DNA of 64,000 nt from Diphasiastrum complanatum (lineage: Eukaryota > Streptophyta > Lycopodiopsida > Lycopodiales > Lycopodiaceae). Made by a program: the position numbers and the translations under genes. The notes below the pieces were generated by a model. The model was not told the DNA's origin. It saw only the letters and a list, made by a program, of their open reading frames with translations, and did not search any database. Positions 42,425 to 54,471 of the stretch are shown here, piece by piece (positions within the stretch are counted from its first letter, which is position 1; every line of letters starts with the position of its first letter). The stretch is taken from NCBI GenBank assembly GCA_029204225.1, contig CM055095.1:72151490-72215489 (forward strand), written 5' to 3'.

Positions 42425-44010
42425 TTGGCAGCACCACTTAATAATCTGACAAAGGGTTTGTTAATAAAAAGAAAAAGTTCGCCTATTGTTTGGAACGAGG
42501 AATTGAATCAATGTCTTGAGAAACTTAAAACAATGATTGTTTTAGCTCTCATGTTACAAATTGCAAATCCAAATTTACCTTACGTCGTAAAAAGGGACGC
42601 AAGTGCTATTGCAATTGGAGCGGTTCTATTACAAATGGATAGGCCACTAGCATTTGAAAGCAAAAAAATTCACTGGTCCTCAGTTGTGTTATACTATGCA
42701 GGAAAAAGAATTGTTTGCTGTAATCCATGCACTTAAAACTTGGAGACACTACTTGTATGGTAGTAAGTTTGTAGTGTATACGGATCACCAGCCTCTTAAG
42801 TATTTTTGTAATCAACATGATCTTTGGGGGAGAAAAGCTTGATGGACTGAATTGATGCAAGAATTCGATCATGAAAGTCGTTACATAAGAGACATCTCTA
42901 ATCAAGTTGCAGATGCTCTTAGTTGGATCGGTGAACTGAATGAATTGTCATACACCCAAATTTCTATGAATCTATATCTTTCGTTGAGAGAAAAATATGA
43001 ATCAAACTCCCATTTTGGCACATTCGGAACATTGTTCAGACCGTAAGGGTAAATGATTCTATTTGGATTTTAGTGGAACAGTTAACTAAGTTAGCTGCAT
43101 TCATACCAGTCAATTCAATTATAAAGGCTTCTGAGTTATCCCAGATCTTTGTTGAAAGATTATTTCGGTTCAATGGTCTGCCCAGTGACATTGTTAGTGA
43201 TAGAGGTCCTAAGTTCACAGGTCACTTTTGGTTAGCAGTTTTCCATAAACTGGAAACTTCTTTGAGTTTAAGTTCTTCTGATCATCCTGAATCAGATGGC
43301 CAGACAAAAAGGACTAATGAAACTATGGAATATATTTTGAGGACATATGTTTCTCACATGCAATCTCATTGGGAAGATTACCTCCCACTGGTTGAGTTTG
43401 CATATAATAGTAGAAAACATTCTGCTACAGGTTACAGTCCTTATATGCTTATGTACGGTTTTCAACCTAGATCTCCAGTAAATGTTGAGACGAAGTCTGT
43501 TAAGATCCAGAAGGTTGCTAATTTTTTGCATGATATACAAGAGATGTTGCATGTGGCTAAGGATAGTATCCGAAATACTCAGGATAGAGCTAAATACTAC
43601 ACCAATCTTAAGAGATCTCCAAGAGATTTTAAAGTTGATGACTGGGTATATCTTAGGATTCCGAAAGATTCTAATTATGTAAAGGGAAGCATTATAAGCT
43701 ATCTACCTGTTATTGTGGACCTTTCAAGATTGTACGTAGAATTGGTTCTTTGGCATTTGAACTCGTTCTTCAAGAAAAATCAACTGCACATGCAGTGTTT
43801 CATGTAAGTCGTTTGAAACCAAGTTTACATGATGGTGATATAGTTGGATCGTCCCATTTGGAAGATTTATCGCTTAGTGTACCTTTGGAACTTGAGAAAG
43901 TGCTCAGAACCAGAGATAAACAATTGAGAAATTGTTCTATCTCTGAGTGCTTAATTCGGAGAAAGCTCATACTGAGGATGATGATTCGTGGGAGAGAGTT
44001 GATAGCATAA
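42425..44010 (+). pseudogene. Ty3/gypsy RT end, RNase H, integrase and C-terminal domain
   Basis: RT end and RNase H read PLNNLTKGLLIKRKSSPIVW, VVKRDASAIAIGAVLLQMDR, MQEKELFAVIHALKTWRHYL, then VYTDHQPLKYFCNQHDL, across a frame shift near 42700 and a stop near 42840. A deletion then joins it to the integrase from 43073: EQLTKLAAFIPVNS, SDRGPKFTGHFW, ESDGQTKRTNETMEYIL and LVEFAYNSRKHSATGYSPYM. A further shift near 43690-43750 separates VFHVSRLKPSLHDGD and the final stretch. The zinc-finger part of integrase and the first catalytic Asp are missing. Relatives are at 52055-52870. Confidence 0.9.
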
Positions 44011-44053
44011 AGAAAAATTTTCCGAAGATTAGTTTCTAAGGATAGAAACAATT

Positions 44054-44067
44054 TAAGGAGGGAATAA
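44054..44067 (+). other. Polypurine tract of gypsy element
   Basis: TAAGGAGGGAATAA lies directly before the TGTTATGTCC that opens the LTR. Confidence 0.7.
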
Positions 44068-44600
44068 TGTTATGTCCATGACCAGTACATAGGATACAAT
44101 ACAGTCCTAGTCTTGGATACACGGGTACTCCACTGAAAAAAGCTGTTAGTTTTGCCACGTCATACTGGACGTGACCCAAAAGTAACTAATATCCTTGTGA
44201 GGCCCAGATAACACTAAATGGAGTTTAGACAAGGTATGAGACAGTGTATGTATGTGTAGAGTTATCAATAGCAATTCTATGAATAATTGATCCATGCTTA
44301 GGACTCTATTCTAGGTGAATCTATGTATAGGAAACTTAGGGCTATGCATGGCTATGTGCCCAAGATGCTTTTGGCTCTATATATTGGGTCCAAACTCGCC
44401 CTACTCCTCATTATGGTTGTGGATTCATTGCCAGGCTCTCACTCTACATTCATGCTTCTTATTCCTTGGCGTGGGGGTAAAGCTTCTAGAGTTTGATTGC
44501 ATGCTTCTACTTGGTTGGGTGGTTTCTCCATATTGTGTTATCCATTGTGTTTGTGATTTGTAAGCAGGATCTAAGGAGCTTCCCTTATACTGGCACCCCC
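44068..44600 (+). repeat. 3' LTR of gypsy element, right end uncertain
   Basis: Starts TGTTATGTCCATGACC after the purine tract. Inside, GGTTGGGTGGTTTCTCC and TTGTAAGCAGGATCT (about 44512-44575) match the LTR remnant at 10689-11200. The end was not delimited. A TAACA at 44744-44748 would mirror the TGTTA start, but the sequence before it looks like part of another element. Confidence 0.6.
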
Positions 44601-44639
44601 AGTTTATCCTCGCTGATGTAAGGAATCTCCTTGAAGTCT

Positions 44640-45110
44640 TCACGCTAGATTTCACACTTATTTTGGACAAAAATATCTGCAGAAACAAAAGATAAATATC
44701 AGACATTACCAAAAAAAACCCTCACGATTTTGATGGAGCATATTAACAGTACCAAATATTGGTACATAGTACCAAAACAGAGGCAATAGGTACCATACAT
44801 TACGAATTGATATCCAAAATAATTCAAAATAGTTTTAGCTTGGGTCTAAAATTTCTACATCCACATACACATCCTCCTGATGTTCATCCTGTCGGTGGTC
44901 CTGCGCTGTTTGGTGGTCCTGCTGTGCTTGGCCTTTCTGCTCTTGGTCTTGCTGTTGCTTTTGCTGGTCTTGTTGTGTCTGGTCTTGCTACTCTTGGTCT
45001 TGCTGCTGGTCTTGCTAGTCTTGTTGTGCATGGTCTTGATGCTGGTCCGGCTCTTGATGCTCCTGCTGGTCCCGCTCTTCTTCCATATTTTCATTCAGTT
45101 CGTCTATGTC
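44640..45110 (-). other. Q/D-rich minus-strand low-complexity coding-like stretch
   Basis: On the minus strand a frame reads IDIDELNENMEEERDQQEHQ and then repeats of QQDQ/QDQE/QQDHQ, with two stops, ending EDVYVDVEILDPS. It is built on a CAGCAAGACCA-type repeat. GTACCAAA motifs at 44749-44785 link it to the transposon-like unit at 40730-42180, so it may be the other end of that unit. The family is not recognised. Confidence 0.35.
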
Positions 45111-45168
45111 AATAGTAATTTTTATCTTGTCTGTTTTGTCCTCTGCTGGCTGATGGTGGGGATGCTCT

Positions 45169-45498
45169 GTGAAGAAACAAAGTGTTTCTGATTACAAAGC
45201 CTTGCTAGCTTTCAGCCCTTCACCTGACGAAGATGTTCGCGAACTCGAACATCTGGAGACACGAAACATGAAGAGTTTCGCGACCACGAAAGTGAACCAA
45301 GACGAAGACGAATGGTTTGCAAACACAAACGGTTCGCGCACACGAAGGATCCACGAGCGAGATTCCTTTGCGGTCCAGCAAGAGAGAAAGGCAGACGAGG
45401 TAAACGAACCCAACGGTGGAAATGAAACCTGTTCTGTCCTCGCGCTCCAAGGAGTACCACCAGATATCACACAAGTATCCAGAAGTACAGAGATCTGA
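45169..45498 (+). other. Open frame of 109 codons, CpG-rich, not recognised
   Basis: Reads YKALLAFSPSPDEDVRELEH, MKSFATTKVNQDEDEWFANT and ends ITQVSRSTEI. It is unusually rich in CGAA and TCGCGA compared with its AT-rich surroundings. It lies just upstream of, or within, the 5' LTR of the copia element at 46176, so a coding role is doubtful. Confidence 0.25.
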
Positions 45499-46175
45499 CT
45501 TGATGGCATGACGCCAGCAGATACTTCCTAGGTCGTGGCTAACCTGCCACTCTTGTAATTTCCTGATTAGTTGTAGATGTATAATCACTCTAATATTAGG
45601 TTTACATAGAGAGACTATATTTACTGGATGATACTTGACATATACCAGAATAGGATACACATAGTGTAACTAAGAGAAGAGACACTGAAGAAGTCTGATG
45701 CTAGTAAGCAATCAAGACGAACACAGACAGAAGCTCCACCTGCGTGCGAGAAGATAATTTTGTCTAGGATCAGAAGATCCAATTGTCTGCTAGTGAAGCG
45801 AGACTACTACTCGTGAGAGAACCGTGCTTCTCTCACGCCAACACGCGTGGATTCGCATGCAGTGCCCTGAAGAAATCAGAGAAAATCAATATAGATTATT
45901 TTCTAGTTGTGTCTAATCTTGGATGTTGAATGCTTATGCTGTTTATTTTCATATGTCTGAGTTTTCTTGTTCCCTTTAAATTTCGCACCTTGGTTGAAAT
46001 TAAGTCGAATGCTGTATTAATTTTATGAATGTAGATCAGTAGTAACTGACTACTCTTTGGAGAATTGTAGGAGTGTTTTAGCTGGTAGTGCCCAGCGAAC
46101 GCAGCTGAACTCCATCCAAATCTTGAAAGAGAGTCGCAAATGTTTCATGAATTTTCTTCTCACGATTCTCATCAG

Positions 46176-46187
46176 TGGTATCAGAGC
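46176..46187 (+). other. Primer-binding site of copia element
   Basis: TGGTATCAGAGC, preceded by ...CATCAG. It marks the end of a 5' LTR on its left, whose start was not delimited (somewhere between 45100 and 45520). Confidence 0.85.
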
Positions 46188-46287
46188 CATCCTGCCATGT
46201 TCTGACATAGCCAAGAAGCTAGCAGATCCAGGAGGCCAAGCATTCAGACAATCAACCATCAACAAGAAAAACAGACTTCAAGAAGCA

Positions 46288-47196
46288 ATGGCTTCAATCA
46301 GCAGCATGCAAAGCAAGATCTGCACAATACTTGATTCTTCAGAATCTAACTTTCTAGCCTGGAAAGTTAAGACATCTTTGATACTCAAGGGTGAAGGACT
46401 CTTCCCTTGTGTGGATGGCACAGAAGAAATGCCTACGACAACAGGCAAGGAGCTACGCAAATGGAGGGAGAAAAACGACAAGGCAGTACTAAGAGGGAGT
46501 TGAATCAGAGGCAGGATCGTGGCTAGCAAGCAGAGGGGACTAGCAAAAGCAACTAGAAGACCAAAGGGAGGTCAAAACGACAAGATGCAGACAAGAAGAC
46601 CTTCACGAGATGCAGAAGAGACGGACATACAATAGATACCTGCTGGCTCAATCCCAAGATGAGTGTATCCATTGCCATAAGAAGGGTCATGCAGCCATGG
46701 ATTGCCACCAGAACCCAAGAAACAGATCAACATAGAACAGACAAGAGAACGATAATAGTTCTTCCTATATCGAGGATCCTGAGAGCTCGAAGATGGGCGA
46801 AGAAAGAACGAACAAAAATCGTTCCACCGCCTACATATGTGAAGATGTGTGTGCAACATCAGCGTCTGACACACAAGAGGTGATCTTGGATTCAAGAGCC
46901 ACCTCGCACTTCGTGACATCAAGATGAATCATGTTTGATTTCAGAAGTGCAGATCCCTCAAGATTCATAGTTCTTGGAGATGGATCCAAACATCAAGTGA
47001 ACGGTATTGGTTCATTACATTAATCCAGGGTCGGTATGACATCATTATGCTTGAAACTAAATACATTTTGTGTACAGAAATGCCATATCCTACGGTCGGT
47101 GAAAAAGGAGGGGCTACTTCTCTGCTCAAAGATGGGCATTCTCTACAAATGGAATTGCATCTTTTTCCATTGACCAATTTCCAAAAAATAGTTTGA
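46288..47196 (+). pseudogene. Ty1/copia gag, zinc knuckle and protease remnant
   Basis: Gag begins MASISSMQSKICTILDSSES, then FLAWKVKTSLILKGEGLFPC and VDGTEEMPT, the usual copia gag start, and stops at 46503. In another frame a CCHC knuckle reads CIHCHKKGHAAMDC (from 46663). Further on, EVILDSRATSHFVTS is the protease site, with Arg in place of the Gly of DSG, then FIVLGDGSKHQVNGIGS. The element is truncated around 47196; no integrase, RT or 3' LTR follows. Several stops are present. Confidence 0.85.
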
Positions 47197-48590
47197 AAGA
47201 TGTTGACTTCTAAAAGATCAAAAACTAATGCTTATGTACTAAATTTTACGCTCCACAATGACAGTTCAAACCTTAAGTTTTCCAGCATCTAAAATTGATC
47301 GATCTCAATGAAATGATGATATTCTTATGCCTGCATTCTAGTTTAAGTGTGCGTTGTTCAAAATCTGAACATTGGCTAGATAACCAGAATCATAAAATTG
47401 AGCTGAATGCTATATGTAAGCAATCACAATGCTATTTTACAGACTCATGTCCCATAGAGGGAAGAGTCACAGCTTGAGGAAAAATAGATACTAATAAATT
47501 TTTAAGAAGATTATAGAGCTATATTATTATGTTATAACCAAGGTAATTTGATGTCATTTTGTTAACTTTTGAATACAAAACTTAAGGGCAAAATCTAGTA
47601 TTTGCGAAATTCTAAGTGAAAAATGAATTTTTGGGTCCTTAATGCAATCACAAAGATTGCTTAAGCTTTAGGTTGCACAAAAGTGGAATCACTTTCTTGG
47701 AACTCGGATCTCCAAGACTAGTCATCTCTCTCCCACACACACACACACACACACACCCATATGTCTTTATATTGATGAGAGCCTAGTCCTTGATTATAAT
47801 TAGTACAATCTCTCTCTTCGATGTATGAACAAAAAATGTTACTTCCATTGGAATTGTAAGTTGCAATTTTCTTTGAGAAGTTTATGTGTATAATACTAAA
47901 ATATCTTATGATAGAGTATTGACAAAAGAAAAAAATGATAAATTGAGTAGGTTTTAATCTTGAGGATGACATACGCTAGAGTTTTGCCATAAAAGCATTT
48001 TCATCATCATATGATTGAGTTGGGTTTTAATATGCTTTAAGGTATTATGTTATCAAGTTATTTTAATATTCTAATGAACTTCAACATGAAGTTCTATCCA
48101 ATTCATAAAACTTAGGGAGTGAACTACTTCTTCAACATTTATAAAGTCTTTAAATAAACAAAAATAGTATGGCTTCATGTTTGGTTAGAGTTTCAAGTGA
48201 ATATTCACTTTCCATGATCAATCTATAGCAAGACATTACATCAACCAAAGCACAACAAACTTGTGTGAAGCATCAATGACAAATTTGTTGCTATATTATC
48301 AACTAGAAAACCTCATTGTTCATGTTTTGTTATGAAAAGCAATTCATGGAGTGGTTTTCTATTCACATCAAATAATTTACATTGCAATTCATATTGGTTC
48401 TATTTTGTCTTTTTCTCCATATCATAATTGTCCAAACCATTTAGTGCTTATGATAGGTCCTTTCAAAATTACCTTTGTCAATTTTTCTTGTAGTCCTTGT
48501 TGGAATCATTTTTGGTTTTTTTTACCACTCAATGAAGCGCTAAATCATAGCTTGAATAAAAGATTGAATGTCTTCAAAAAACAATCCTTT
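47197..48590. other. No gene recognised; (CA)n microsatellite at 47732-47757
   Basis: AT-rich. A run of about 13 CA dinucleotides lies at 47732-47757. Open frames here are short and not domain-like. Confidence 0.55.
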
Positions 48591-48599
48591 TTGCTTGTT

Positions 48600-48950
48600 G
48601 TCCCCGAGCTGCCGTGCATTCCGGCCCACTCAACCATGCACACACCATCCTCCCCCAATGGCATAGTCTAGCTCCCCTTCAGAGACGCGAGGTGGGAGGG
48701 GGAGCGTTGGCCTGTGGTCGTGGCATGGAGAGAAACGGAGGCACCTGGCCCGTGGGAGCTAGGTGCCTCCATATCAGATTTGAGCCCCAAATGGGGCCAG
48801 AGAGCCGAAGGGGCACGTCCCTCTTCCCAAGGGCATGCGGCCCCGTCTCTACCCATTCCTCTTTTATGTGCTCGTTATCCCCAACACCCTCCCCCCCCCC
48901 CCCCCCAAAAAAAATTTCTTTGTCTAATTTCAAGGTTAAAACTTAAATGT
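48600..48950. other. GC-rich island ending in poly-C and poly-A
   Basis: Strongly GC-rich against an AT-rich background. It ends with a run of about 16 C followed by A (48889-48914). Overlapping open frames on both strands reflect composition. It may be part of a mobile element with a similar island near 39270-39400. Confidence 0.5.
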
Positions 48951-51240
48951 TTTTTTTTTTTCAAAATGTTATGTGTTCATTTAAAAAAAATTTGTCCCAT
49001 TTTTTTTTGGGCAGTTTTCTACGATACGTAGAAGTACACATGGAGTTTTACTATTGGTCTAGAGATAGCTTTAATAGTTGAGAAAAAATAAAAAGCATCT
49101 TTTTAAAGGGCCCTTTTCTAACTCACATTTTCTCTAATGTTTGAAAATTTGCAGCTTTTCGTGCTAGTAAACCAACAATGAAGTACAAGCTTGATCGGGC
49201 TCATATAATTTAAGTGATTGCTTGTTGTCCCAGCGATGGACTATAGGGAACAAAATACCATTTTTTCTAATTGAATTATGATGATTTCATCATGAAATGT
49301 GGCTCAAAAAATGAAAATTAACAATGATGGACTGTAGGGAGCCCAAAGCCATTTGTTGTTGTCAATGATTCAATTGTGTCTTTTTCATCATGATTTCGGT
49401 TCCCTCTTGATGTCTAGGCAGTGACCTATTCATTACATAGAATGTGATGCTATCTATTCCATAAAATTGAAGTATTTTTTCCAAGGTAAATCTTTATCTT
49501 TCCAGAAAGTAGCAATACATTTGCCTTAAGTGTTCATCTCTTCATTGATTATGTAGCATTCTTGTATGAGGATCTACCTATTCTACGATTCTTACCTACA
49601 ACAGCGTACTTCATTTGGTTCGATTCAATTTCGAACCATATATTGAAAAGAGTCAATACAGGTATGTTATTTAAACTATGCTTGAAGAATAATATAAACG
49701 GCATTACACACAAGATTCTTGCTTTGATGAAAGATGATGCTTATGCTTTATGATTACAATTCGAAGTCAAGGTTGCTTTATGGAAAGTGACGGCATAGCG
49801 TATTGTTTTTTCTTAAAGAAAACATACATTCCGTGGAATCGCATGACATTTTCTCAGGATAATACGTCGACAATTATCCAGGTATGTTGTTTGAATGAAT
49901 TCAGGTTATGCACAAGCTACAAACGTTATGTATGCTATTTGTGACAACTCAATCGTTAAGTCAGAGGATATATCCTCTTCAATATTTACTTCGGTTAAAA
50001 AATGGTTTGTTCTATGGGAAAGTTGATTTACTTACATAATATCATAACTAACCATAAAACTACCCTTTCAAACTTTGAAAACATAACTAGGTTTGCTTGT
50101 TTATGGCAAACCATGAAAGTACTACCTTATATCTTTTATAAGCATAGGTACCCATATCCATAATTAGGGTTTTTGCTAAAACATTCTTAGACAACATGGA
50201 TATGTGTAAGATACATAATTTTTTACATAAAGATTAGTATGGCATCGATTTGCCCTAATACCTCAGTAAAAAACCTTTTGCATGCCCTAACTAAATTTGT
50301 CCCTAACATGATCTGACGACCTACCATGGACTGACTTGGACGCTCCTAGAAGCCACAGAGATGCTCAGGACGCAGTATAGCGATACAATACCTACGTATT
50401 CGCAGTACTCAACCATGGTAATAACTTAATTTGCCCGCTTAGGTGTCTAAACCGTCATATTAGGTTTCTAGTGAGATATGATTGGAAAGCATGGATATGC
50501 TCAAGAGCATTGATAGTAGTGTGTGACTTGCCTTTTTAGACAAGGTGCACATGGGTTGTGAAAAAAAGTGGATCTTGAATGGATCCAAACTCCCAAAATA
50601 CTCGGCTAAGATCTTTGCACAACAAGCTACAAAAGCTAGGAATGGCAAAGCATCCTAATGCTACCTTTGATACACATGAAATTGACAAAGCATTCAAGAG
50701 ACAAAAGAAGATAATAAAAGGTACTGATGGCAGCCAAAAACAACAACATACCAGCCCTACAACAGCAGCCTACCACTTTTGGAAGCCTCAAAGCATTGCT
50801 CTCAATGGAGGAAGAAACTGTGACAATGATCTATTGATCTCTCTAAACAATACAATAAGTTTCTCCAACCTGTTGTCCCGAATTTCAGCCTAATATAGGT
50901 GAGAGAGATGATTCTCTCTCCTCTCTCTAGAACTTAGGACCCAATTTTAGGACACCAGTAGCCTAAAATAGCCAATTTTGGCCTATATGTCCAAATAACA
51001 TGATTTTGGTGTCATTTTGAAGGTCATGAAGTTTGAGACTTCTTCAATATGAAATATATACTAAAATAAAAGCATATAGGCCTCTTTCACACATGTTAAA
51101 GATTAGATCCAAAACTATGTACAAAAATTGCCAATTTAGGCCTCAAACTAGCTAGGAAATGTTGACAATTTTCATACTCCCTCTTCAACTTTACTTGCTA
51201 GTTTTACAGCATGACTTTGATCTAACTTAAGAATGATTTC
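48951..51240. other. Mostly featureless; one 104-codon ORF at 50579-50893
   Basis: The plus-strand frame 50579-50893 reads MDPNSQNTRLRSLHNKLQKL, AKHPNATFDTHEIDKAFKRQ and KKIIKGTDGSQKQQHTSP. It is not recognised and could be a fragment of an element or chance. The rest is AT-rich without features. Confidence 0.35.
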
Positions 51241-51244
51241 CATC

Positions 51245-51964
51245 TTAAGGATAGATCTCGTCCATATTGGATTTTTCACTATTTCTTACATCAATTTTAC
51301 ATTTCAAGATGAAACTAGTACATGAAGAATAACATAGAATGGGAATGGAATGATTCCTCCATGTTTCCACCTTTGAAATTTCTGTAGAAAAGCAGCAAAC
51401 ATGTAACAAATGAAAGTGATGAATGCTTGCTTGCATATATTCTCCATATTTCACTTCTTGTGAAATGTATGTGTCAAAATCCACCATGAATGAGCCTCCA
51501 TTGCCTTCTTGCCATGAAGAACCATCAAGCCTTGGAAATACATGAGGAAAAGAGTAAAAAAATGATGCTAAGCCAACTCCATAAGATTCCTCATAACTAG
51601 TAGGTAGCACTAGTCCTTCTTCAAGATCCATTGGATACAAAAAGATGATCATAGATTCACAAAATTTTGACAATTTCCACACATTGACATAAAATAGCTC
51701 AAACATAAAGTTAGATGAGTAAAGTAGGTTTGAACAAGACATCCTTGATGCTCCCTTGCCTTTACTTGAGTCATCAATAACCTGAAAAAATAGATCCTTA
51801 GTGCCTTGGCCATTTGATTCTTCTTTGATGCTCTTGACTAGCTCCAAATTGAAAATTTCCAATTGGTGTTGATCAAGCTCATTAAGATCAACCTCTTGAT
51901 CTTCCTCTTGACCATCAAAACCATTGACCAAAACCTGTTTTCCAAAACCATAAATGACATCCAT
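51245..51964 (-). CDS. Orphan ORF, 239 codons, not recognised
   Basis: Uninterrupted minus-strand frame in an AT-rich region, starting MDVIYGFGKQVLVNGFDGQE and an acidic stretch (EEDQEVDLNELDQ), followed by KSIKEESNGQGTKDLFFQVI, then aromatic-rich sequence (PTSYEESYGVGLASFFYSF, VPRLDGSSWQEGNGG-type segment) and ending MDEIYP. No known domain is recognised. The length is well above chance for this composition. It lies next to a gypsy integrase remnant on the opposite strand, so it may be an accessory ORF of a mobile element. Confidence 0.4.
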   Translation of the reverse strand: MDVIYGFGKQVLVNGFDGQEEDQEVDLNELDQHQLEIFNLELVKSIKEESNGQGTKDLFFQVIDDSSKGKGASRMSCSNLLYSSNFMFELFYVNVWKLSKFCESMIIFLYPMDLEEGLVLPTSYEESYGVGLASFFYSFPHVFPRLDGSSWQEGNGGSFMVDFDTYISQEVKYGEYMQASIHHFHLLHVCCFSTEISKVETWRNHSIPILCYSSCTSFILKCKIDVRNSEKSNMDEIYP

Positions 51965-52044
51965 TTCATGAACATTGTTCGAACTAGAAAAAATGAGGAT
52001 AATGTTGAGACGAGTTCACAAGGGTCTTAGCTAACTAATAAAGA

Positions 52045-52870
52045 TAGGAAGATTGTGGAACAATTTACGATTCAAGATGGATTGCTACTTTGTAATGGGA
52101 AAGTTTGTGTACCAGAGGATGATGAGTTCAAACATAAAATTTTGTTTGAATGTAATTGCATACCCTGTGAAAGAAATCCTAGTATACACATGACTCTGAC
52201 TTCCTTAGAAGAGAGTTTTAATTGGCCAAAATTTTCTGTTAAGCCATACGTGATTAAATGCAAGCCTTGTCAACTAGCTAAGGTTGAATGCCTCAAAGTT
52301 GGCGGTTTGTTGGGTCCATTGGATATCCATGATAAGAGATGACAGAGTATATCGATGGACTTTGTAGTTAGACTTCCAAAGACACAATAAAAAATGATTC
52401 TAGTTGGGTTGTAGTGGACAAGTAAACTAAGCTATCTTCATTCATAGTAGCTAAGTCGACTACTAAGGCTTCTAAGTATAGGACACGTCTTGGTCAATAG
52501 TATTCCATAAACTAGAAACTTCTCTTAGTTTTAGTTCTTTTGATTATTATGAATCAAATGGTTAGACATAAAGAATTAATTAGATTATAGAAGATATGTT
52601 GAGGAATGTCACATATGTTTCTCACAAGCAATCTTGTTGGGAAGTTCACATTCCTCTAATTGAGTTTACATACACTTATAGTAGGAAACATTCCTGCTAC
52701 AAATTATAGTCCATTTATGTTGATGTACAATTTTCAACTTAGGTCTTCAGATACTATGGGGACAAAATCTATTAAGATCTAGAAGGTTGCAAGTGGAAAA
52801 GGATAGTATCCATAATGCTCCAGATAGAGCTAAGCACTATGTTGATTCAAAGAGATCTCCTAGGCTAAAA
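52045..52870 (+). pseudogene. Ty3/gypsy integrase remnant
   Basis: Reads EQFTIQDGLLLCNGKVCVPE, DDEFKHKILFECNC, FNWPKF, CKPCQLAKVECLKVGGLLG (zinc module) and SISMDFVVRLPKTQ (first catalytic Asp). Further right, decayed pieces match the element at 43073-43680, such as KQSCWE, YSRKHS and RSPRLK. Many frame changes and stops. Confidence 0.85.
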
Positions 52871-53060
52871 GCATGGTTTAGTGGTACAACATGGATTGTC
52901 AAGGACACTACTTTTTTTGGGTAGAAATGCACTCAAAAAAAGGTTTATTGTTTACCATTCTAAATTGGGTCCACTAGAGACAAAGAGACTATGACTGTTT
53001 GTAACAGATTTGCAGGTGTGTATTTCTAATAATTTTTGTTGTAGGACAGCTGGCCGTCGG

Positions 53061-54470
<1,410 letters not shown>

Positions 54471-54471
54471 A

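Noticed and set aside
44855-45191. Plus-strand GL/GLA- and LVLL-rich ORFs and a Lys/Thr/Ser-rich minus-strand ORF
   Set aside because: Products of one CAGCAAGACCA-type simple repeat read in several frames.
47718-47972. 84-codon minus-strand ORF ending in VCVCVC
   Set aside because: Its start is a (CA)n microsatellite and the rest has no domain features.
48614-49031. Overlapping ORFs of 62-110 codons in the GC-rich island
   Set aside because: Composition effect on both strands, with homopolymer runs inside.
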